A stretch of DNA of 36,991 nucleotides. It comes from an uncultured Bacillota bacterium. GTDB lineage: Bacteria; Bacillota; Clostridia; Christensenellales; Borkfalkiaceae. The stretch lies in assembly GCA_949283775.1 (NCBI GenBank), contig CASDTU010000016.1, positions 1 to 36,991 of the forward strand, given 5' to 3'. Of this stretch, positions 32,778 through 36,991 are shown piece by piece. How positions within the stretch are numbered: the stretch's first letter is position 1; each line of letters opens with the position of its first letter. The position numbers were made by a program, and so were the translations under genes. Below the pieces are notes generated by a model. That model was not told the origin of the DNA, did no database searches, and worked only from the letters and a program-made list of their open reading frames with translations.

Positions 32778-33850
32778 CTTCTTCCCTCCGCCTTTGAGAG
32801 CGCGTCCTGTGCCGCGCGCACGATCTCCTCTTCATCGGGCACGTTTCCGCCCGTACGGCCGTAAAAATACACGGGCTTTTTCCCTTCTACGGAAAGTTTT
32901 ACGTCTTCGACCATCTGTCCGAGCGACAGCTCCACGCTCAAAAATGCCTTCGTCTGCGCCTTTTCAGCACACGCTCTGTACGTATCGTCGGGAAACGGGT
33001 ACAGCGTCAAAGGACGGATACACCCCGCTTTGATGCCCATTTTGCGCAGCGTGTTGACCGCGCTCTTGCAGATACGGGCAACCGTCCCGTATGCCGTCAG
33101 GATCAATTCCGCGTCTTCCGTCTTGTAGCAATCCGCCCTGCGCTCTTTTTGATAGATCTCTTCGTACGTCTTCTGCATCTGCGCAATGTGCGGTTCCAGA
33201 TCTTCGGGCTTTATGATGAGCGAGTTCAAAATGCGGCGGTCTTTCCCGAAATGTCCGCTCGTTGCCCACGGCTTTTCCGGGATCTGCCAAAGCTCGCGCA
33301 TCGGCGGCAGTTCCACCGGCTCCATGAGCTGTCCGATCATTCCGTCCGCCAAAAGCATGACGGGAACGCGGTAACGATCGGCAAGATCAAACGCTTTATA
33401 CGTAAAATCGCAGGCTTCCTGCACCGAAGAAGGCGCCAATACGATCAGATGGTAATCCCCGTGTCCGCCGCCCTTCGTGGCTTGAAAATAATCGCCCTGC
33501 GCGGGCAAAATCCCGCCGAGCCCCGGGCCTGCGCGCATGATGTTGACGATCACGCACGGAATGCGCGCGCAAGCGATGTAGGAAATCCCTTCTTGTTTTA
33601 AACTGATCCCCGGACTGGACGAACTCGTCATCGCGCGGATCCCCGCGCCGGCCGCCCCGTACACCATGTTGATCGCCGCCACTTCCGATTCCGCCTGTAC
33701 GAAAACGCCGCCGAGCTGCGGCATTTTGACGGACATATACTCCGGAACTTCGTTCTGCGGCGTGATCGGATATCCGAAAAACGCCCGACAGCCGTTTCGG
33801 ATCGCGCCCTCGCAGATCGCCTCTGTCCCGTGCAATAAAATCTTTGCCAT
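32774..33850 (-). CDS. korA: 2-oxoacid:ferredoxin oxidoreductase, alpha subunit
   Basis: Alpha subunit forming the other half of the thiamine site. From the ATG at 33850 (GGAGGG upstream; an in-frame upstream start at 33883 lacks one) it has 358 residues. [15 protein letters not shown] at 25-39 is the conserved pyrimidine-domain motif, [13 protein letters not shown] (76-88) follows, and a transketolase C-terminal-like domain covers about 240-350 ([20 protein letters not shown]). The ferredoxin subunit gene lies 350 bp upstream rather than adjacent. Subunit order on the transcript is ferredoxin, alpha, beta, gamma. Confidence 0.93.
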   Translation of the reverse strand: MAKILLHGTEAICEGAIRNGCRAFFGYPITPQNEVPEYMSVKMPQLGGVFVQAESEVAAINMVYGAAGAGIRAMTSSSSPGISLKQEGISYIACARIPCVIVNIMRAGPGLGGILPAQGDYFQATKGGGHGDYHLIVLAPSSVQEACDFTYKAFDLADRYRVPVMLLADGMIGQLMEPVELPPMRELWQIPEKPWATSGHFGKDRRILNSLIIKPEDLEPHIAQMQKTYEEIYQKERRADCYKTEDAELILTAYGTVARICKSAVNTLRKMGIKAGCIRPLTLYPFPDDTYRACAEKAQTKAFLSVELSLGQMVEDVKLSVEGKKPVYFYGRTGGNVPDEEEIVRAAQDALSKAEGRR

Positions 33851-34090
33851 ACTTCCCTCCGTTTCCTCTTCTGTCCGCGCCAAAGCCCGTGCGGCGCGGC
33901 TTCGCCGCTTCCCCGCTCCGCGCTTTGAACGCCCGCGACGTCGGATCCGCCCGCCTTGCGCGCAGTCCGCCGACGCATAACCGCTTTTTCTCCGCCGCTT
34001 AAACGCTTTTTATGCCGCTCCTTCGTTTTTGCCTTGAAAAATTTCCGCAAAAAAGAAACTCTGCCGCGTGCGGCAACATGTTGAAAATCA
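33851..34090. other. Non-coding gap inside the oxidoreductase operon
   Basis: The alpha and ferredoxin genes are separated by 350 bp. The left part is GC-rich and the right part AT-rich. A minus-strand frame runs through it but is Arg/Lys-rich and not protein-like. The right end continues into the tail repeat at 34090-34210. No promoter or terminator is clear, so a decayed insert is possible. Confidence 0.4.
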
Positions 34091-34210
34091 TATTTCTCCG
34101 CGGCGATCGCCATTTCCCGCTTTAAACATAAATCTATGCTACGATCCTATTTCTCCGCTTCAATCGTCTTTCTTCGATCGATCGCATTGTATAGAATACC
34201 TTATTTCTCC
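34090..34210. repeat. Tandem copies of the ferredoxin gene 3' end, stop codon included
   Basis: TATTTCTCC followed by CG- or AC-rich sequence and a CGATCG or CAATCG element recurs at 34091, 34148 and 34202. Read on the minus strand in the ferredoxin frame, the three copies give AIEVEK-stop, TIEAEK-stop and AIAAEKYDF. Spacings of 54 and 57 bp keep the frame. Two more copies of the gene's tail therefore lie downstream of its real stop. Confidence 0.8.
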
Positions 34211-34407
34211 ACCTCGATCGCGCAGTCCGGACACATCACCGCGCAGAACGCGCAGCCGATGCAGTTTTGCGCGTTCACGGCTTCCGCCACAAAGTAGCCG
34301 TTCGCATTCATGCGCGTTTTACTCAATAAAATCACGCGCTTGGGACAGGCGTTCGCGCATAAACCGCAGCCCTTGCACAATTTTTCATCGATCGTTATTC
34401 TTCCCAT
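34201..34407 (-). CDS. korD: 2-oxoacid:ferredoxin oxidoreductase, ferredoxin-like delta subunit
   Basis: A small 2x[4Fe-4S] ferredoxin subunit passing electrons out of the enzyme. From the ATG at 34407 it has 68 residues, with cysteines 11, 14, 17 and 21 (CKGCGLCANACP) and 49, 52, 55 and 59 (CIGCAFCAVMCP). GGAGGG precedes the ATG; an upstream in-frame ATG at 34431 lies further inside the preceding gene without a ribosome site. Its start overlaps the end of the glycosylase gene by 23 bp. The 3' end is part of a tandem repeat. Confidence 0.92.
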   Translation of the reverse strand: MGRITIDEKLCKGCGLCANACPKRVILLSKTRMNANGYFVAEAVNAQNCIGCAFCAVMCPDCAIEVEK

Positions 34408-35233
34408 GTACTCCCTCCTCTCTCGCAACATAAAAGAGATATTGCTGAATAAATCCCCCGTCTTCTTGAAACAGAGAACAAAAATATTGCGCTATCTTTT
34501 TCCTGTCTTTCAGCGTGCCGCCAAAATGCGTCCGGTACACTTTTTCTACCCACGTATCCACCGGAAATGCGTCCGTACGATGAAATCCGAACAACAGCGC
34601 GCAGTCCGCCACTTTCGGTCCGATCCCTTCAAACGTCATCAGCTGTTCGTGCAGCTTTTCCGTCGGAAGATCTTTGAGCTTCTGCGTACCTTCCTCCGCC
34701 AGCCGCCGCGACGTATGTACAAAATAATCCGCACGGTAACCGAATCCGAGTTTTCTGTAAAACGCAGCGTCCTGCCCCGCAAGCACTTTCGCCGAAGGGA
34801 ATGTCCGATATTCCTGCCCGTCCAATTTTTTTACCTCGCCCAACGCGAAGCACAGCCGCTCGATGAGCGAGCGGATCCGCGGAATGTTGTTGTTTTGCGA
34901 AAGCAAAAACGATAAGATCGCTTCCTCCGGCTCCTGCCGCAGAATGCGGATGCCCTTTCCCCTCTGCGCGGCGGCTCGCACGCAGGAAAAACCGCAGTTT
35001 TGCGCCCGCGCCACGATCGCGGAATAGTCTCGGCCGCAGTCAAAGTACTCTTGAAAATACGCCGCATCCTCGCTGCCGCAAAGGATCGTATCCCTTTCCT
35101 GCCGCAAAGTGCAGGCCTTGTCCGCAGAAAGAACCAGCCACCCCTTTTCCGAGGGGTAATAGCGAAACATCTGTCCGCTCTCCAACGTCGCCTTCGGATC
35201 GAAATATTCCGCACTGCATTCGAATATTTCCAA
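34385..35233 (-). CDS. ogg: OGG1-type 8-oxoguanine DNA glycosylase/AP lyase
   Basis: Removes 8-oxoguanine opposite cytosine and nicks the abasic site. From a TTG at 35233 it has 282 residues. The N-terminal OGG domain (about 1-95) is followed by the helix-hairpin-helix GPD domain: ILSFLLSQNNNIPRIRSLIERLC at 106-128, and FEGIGPKVADCALLFGF at 201-217 with the catalytic lysine K207. D226 in PVDTW is the conserved aspartate. The frame extends upstream to 35311, but the TATAAT promoter lies inside that extension and GGGAG sits 6 nt before the TTG, so the TTG is preferred. It heads the oxidoreductase operon. Confidence 0.9.
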   Translation of the reverse strand: MEIFECSAEYFDPKATLESGQMFRYYPSEKGWLVLSADKACTLRQERDTILCGSEDAAYFQEYFDCGRDYSAIVARAQNCGFSCVRAAAQRGKGIRILRQEPEEAILSFLLSQNNNIPRIRSLIERLCFALGEVKKLDGQEYRTFPSAKVLAGQDAAFYRKLGFGYRADYFVHTSRRLAEEGTQKLKDLPTEKLHEQLMTFEGIGPKVADCALLFGFHRTDAFPVDTWVEKVYRTHFGGTLKDRKKIAQYFCSLFQEDGGFIQQYLFYVAREEGVHGKNNDR

Positions 35234-35267
35234 ACCTTTCTCCCGCCTTTTTAGCGAAATTTCTTTT

Positions 35268-35296
35268 ATTATACCATGAATCACACTGAATTGCAA
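35268..35296 (-). promoter_or_regulatory. Promoter of the ogg-oxidoreductase transcript
   Basis: On the minus strand TTGCAA (35296-35291) and TATAAT (35273-35268) are exactly 17 bp apart, 35 bp before the chosen ogg start. Confidence 0.8.
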
Positions 35297-35337
35297 ATAC
35301 CTAAGAAACATTTTCGGCGCAAAAGCCTTTAAAAAGA

Positions 35338-35366
35338 TTGCAAAACGGACAAAATCAGTGTATAGT
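35338..35366 (+). promoter_or_regulatory. Promoter of the membrane-protein gene at 35410
   Basis: TTGCAA (35338-35343), a 17-bp spacer and TATAGT (35361-35366). It uses the same -35 sequence as the divergent ogg promoter. Confidence 0.75.
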
Positions 35367-35409
35367 ATTTTTAAAGAAGCAATTTTCGAAAAAAGAATGC
35401 ATTATATCT

Positions 35410-35964
35410 ATGAATTTCAGAAAAAAAATTAAAGTTTCCAAATTTATACTCAGCTGTATTTTTTTGACAGGCTACGCCGCCTACGCCGTGTACGCCCTGT
35501 ATTATTACCTCACCTTCCGCAGCGCGCTCGGCATCGCCCTGCTGTGCCTGATCGGCGTTGCGCTGACGCTCTCCTTCGTCATCACTTTTTTGAGCTATCG
35601 CATCAACCTCAGAGAAGCTCCGCGCCCCAAACTGCACCGCTTCATCAAAATGGCAAAATATTTGGTGCAGTTGGTCTGCTCAGCGATCGCGCTCGGCTTC
35701 GTCTTTTCCGCCGTCCACGTTACGAATGTGTTTTCCCTGATCATGGCAAGCATTTCCATTCCGTTTTTGATTTGGAGCTTTTTTGTCAACGTGATCGTGG
35801 AATACTTTGAACGGAAATTTGCTTCCGGCTTCGGAAAAAAGGTCTTCGTTCCGCAAACGCCGAAAGATGAAGAAGGCAATGCGCTCGATCTTTCCGAAGT
35901 CATCTCCCAGACCAACAGCCAGAAAAAAGTTCCCATGGCCCGTACGGGAGATAAAAAAGATTGA
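35410..35964 (+). CDS. Unknown four-helix membrane protein
   Basis: A 184-residue protein that I cannot assign to a named family. Hydrophobic helices lie at about 12-33, 36-62, 82-103 and 108-132. The N-terminus is basic (MNFRKKIKVSKF) and the C-terminal 45 residues are hydrophilic, with several Lys and Gln. The frame opens earlier (35338), but a promoter occupies that part, so the ATG at 35410 is chosen even though its ribosome site is poor; the leader would be about 40 nt. There is no terminator immediately after the stop. Confidence 0.75.
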   Translation: MNFRKKIKVSKFILSCIFLTGYAAYAVYALYYYLTFRSALGIALLCLIGVALTLSFVITFLSYRINLREAPRPKLHRFIKMAKYLVQLVCSAIALGFVFSAVHVTNVFSLIMASISIPFLIWSFFVNVIVEYFERKFASGFGKKVFVPQTPKDEEGNALDLSEVISQTNSQKKVPMARTGDKKD

Positions 35965-36139
35965 AACGGCTCCGCAATAAAGCGCCGCGCCGCCTTTGAA
36001 AACTTTTTTCGATACACAATTTTTCAATCCCTGTCGCAAAAATACAACATACTGCAAAGGCGGACCGATCGGCGCTTATTTTTGCGTCCTTCGGTTTTTT
36101 TACGCGCAAAACATACGGAAAAATTTTTTTAAAAAGTAT

Positions 36140-36168
36140 TGACAGCGCATAATTTTGCGCTTACAATA
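36140..36168 (+). promoter_or_regulatory. Promoter with a palindrome in its spacer
   Basis: TTGACA (36140-36145) and TACAAT (36163-36168) are 17 bp apart. The spacer, 36146-36161, is the near-perfect palindrome GCGCATAATTTTGCGC. A protein binding there would block RNA polymerase. Confidence 0.75.
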
Positions 36169-36211
36169 AAAACAGCGAACAACTCGCAGCTATTTTAAAG
36201 GAGGATTTCCT

Positions 36212-36514
36212 ATGTTTAAAAAAACAGAAAAAATTTTTGACATCATCGGCGAGATCTTAGCCGTAGTATTGGTCATCGTGTACGCGCTCCTGATCATCAA
36301 CGCAAACTTCTCGTTTTTGCCGGACGGACTGCTCAACGTGTTTGAGATCCTGCGTACATACGGCTCCCTGATCCTCGTCGGCGTCGTCGGCTTTGAAGCG
36401 ATGTCCAAACGAAACTTTATTTTCCAGATCATCTTCCTTGCGCTCGTCGCCCTGATCGTCATTTTCCTGTTCTTCCCCGGAACCTACGAAAATCTGATCG
36501 ATTTGGTTAAATAA
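36212..36514 (+). CDS. Unknown 100-residue membrane protein
   Basis: A small integral membrane protein with three hydrophobic segments (about 12-30, 49-65 and 69-90), short loops and no recognisable motif. AAAGGAGG, a full ribosome site, lies 8 nt before the ATG, downstream of a strong promoter, and a terminator follows 41 bp after the stop. It is therefore a well-formed single gene and probably highly expressed. I do not recognise the family. Confidence 0.8.
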   Translation: MFKKTEKIFDIIGEILAVVLVIVYALLIINANFSFLPDGLLNVFEILRTYGSLILVGVVGFEAMSKRNFIFQIIFLALVALIVIFLFFPGTYENLIDLVK

Positions 36515-36555
36515 GTTTTCCCGTATCTCTACGAAATTTTACTCGCAAAATACCG

Positions 36556-36591
36556 CCGCCCCGCGCTGATTTTTAGCGCGGAGCGGTTTTT
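36556..36591 (+). terminator. Terminator of the 100-residue membrane-protein gene
   Basis: CCGCCCCGCGCT (36556-36567) pairs with AGCGCGGAGCGG (36575-36586) with one mismatch, followed by TTTTTCG. Confidence 0.85.
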
Positions 36592-36637
36592 CGTTTTTAT
36601 CCTTTTTTTCGGTCAAAAAAAGACCCCCTTATATCTG

Positions 36638-36666
36638 AAAAAAAGACCGAAACCCGTATTTCGGTC
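36638..36666 (-). terminator. Minus-strand terminator facing leftward transcription from the right edge
   Basis: GACCGAAA (36645-36652) and TTTCGGTC (36659-36666) form an 8-bp stem with a 6-nt loop. On the minus strand seven T follow. No minus-strand gene is seen between here and the edge except the possible tnpB end, so it may stop transcripts leaving that element. Confidence 0.6.
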
Positions 36667-36687
36667 CCCTGCTTTTCAAAGCGCTTT

Positions 36688-36781
36688 TGAAAAAGCCGCT
36701 TTCCCTGACGCCGCATTGTCTGAAAGCGTTTTCCTTACACCGCCCTTATCTGAAAAGCCGCTTTTCCTAAGGTCGCCTTAC
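36688..36781. repeat. Three imperfect ~31-bp direct repeats
   Basis: Units start at 36688, 36721 and 36751 (33, 30 and 31 bp). Each begins TGAAA, continues to a GC(C)G(C)TTTTCCT-like core, and ends with a C-rich segment and TTGTC, TTATC or TTAC. There is no gene in 36592-36849. Confidence 0.7.
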
Positions 36782-36849
36782 AAAAAAACGCAGCGCTTTG
36801 CATCCGGCATTTTTACCGCCGGCGCCTTTGTTTCCTACGGGAAAATCTT

Positions 36850-36991
36850 GCAGTCAAGACCACCCGTAAAACGGGTGGCTTGCACAAGCCCTAAAAGGGC
36901 TTAATACCTGCCGGGCTCACGCCCTCGAATATTTTGTCAGCTGCAAATTTTCTCCAACGGCCGCCTTATGGCGGCTGTTGTTATTTGTTCT
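36850..36991 (-). mobile_element. Probable end of an IS200/IS605-type element with possible guide-RNA scaffold
   Basis: Three compact hairpins follow each other: CCACCCGT/ACGGGTGG (36860-36878), AAGCCC/GGGCTT (36886-36902) and GCCGCC/GGCGGC (36960-36975). Short GC hairpins near the end of an element, without terminal inverted repeats, are typical of IS200/IS605 ends, and in tnpB-bearing members the same region yields the omega RNA. The left boundary would be near 36850-36858. The transposition gene would lie beyond the right edge. Known from family architecture; the assignment is inference. Confidence 0.45.
36917..36991 (-). CDS. Possible C-terminal end of a TnpB-like protein
   Basis: The minus strand from the right edge is open for 24 codons to a TGA at 36917-36919. 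The sequence includes KAAVGENLQLTKYSRA, reminiscent of the tail after the zinc ribbon of TnpB proteins. The fragment is too short to identify, and the frame is supported mainly by its place before the hairpins. It may equally be non-coding. Confidence 0.22.
   Translation of the reverse strand, partial: RTNNNSRHKAAVGENLQLTKYSRA

Noticed and set aside
33851..34113. Minus-strand 161-codon frame between the alpha and ferredoxin genes
   Set aside because: It overlaps korA out of frame, is extremely Arg/Lys-rich and looks like a GC-rich shadow frame.

Overview
The window looks like chromosome from a spore-forming anaerobic Firmicute of class Clostridia. The plsX-rnc-smc-ftsY-ylxM-ffh order is the classical Firmicutes cluster. 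SpoIIE and a three-gene GerA-type germinant receptor mark an endospore former, and a four-subunit 2-oxoacid:ferredoxin oxidoreductase marks anaerobic metabolism. Base composition is near 50% GC, with AT-rich intergenic stretches and strong TTGACA/TATAAT promoters. A Christensenellales/Borkfalkia-like lineage is my guess; it is inference, not shown.

Layout. 1-8733 (minus): plsX, rnc, smc, ftsY, a five-helix membrane protein of the CmpB type, ylxM and ffh (truncated by the left edge), closely packed with GTG/TTG starts and short overlaps. 8965-11844 (minus): asnS and a GNAT-like protein. 12089-14737 (minus): a VanW-family protein and recF. 14932-18427 (plus): dnaA and mnmG, divergent from recF, with no dnaN; this is a rearranged replication-initiation neighbourhood. 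18982-26700 (plus): spoIIE, an unknown membrane protein, then gerAA-gerAB-gerAC. 26812-27365: a consensus promoter, about 520 nt with no convincing protein but many hairpins, and an intrinsic terminator. This is my best candidate for an undescribed element, a large structured non-coding RNA. 27873-29635: a GT2 glycosyltransferase and a GtrA flippase-like protein, divergently transcribed from back-to-back promoters. 29782-30843 (minus): a lipoprotein with an Ig-like domain and probable beta-helix. 31499-35233 (minus): an OGG1-type glycosylase followed by ferredoxin, alpha, beta and gamma oxidoreductase subunits. 35410-36514 (plus): two small membrane proteins. 36850-36991: hairpins resembling the right end of an IS200/IS605-type element, possibly with a tnpB 3' end read from the minus strand.

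A second theme is intergenic tandem repetition. Eight separate spacers hold two to five direct copies of unrelated units of 16-70 bp (3291, 13540, 16391, 22293, 27364, 31092, 34090, 36688). In two cases (recF and the ferredoxin) the repeated unit includes the last codons and stop codon of the neighbouring gene, so the tail of the gene itself has been copied.

Functionally the window joins protein targeting (Ffh/FtsY/YlxM), chromosome handling (SMC, RecF, DnaA), RNA processing and modification (RNase III, MnmG, AsnRS), phospholipid initiation (PlsX), spore formation and germination, and fermentative redox metabolism.
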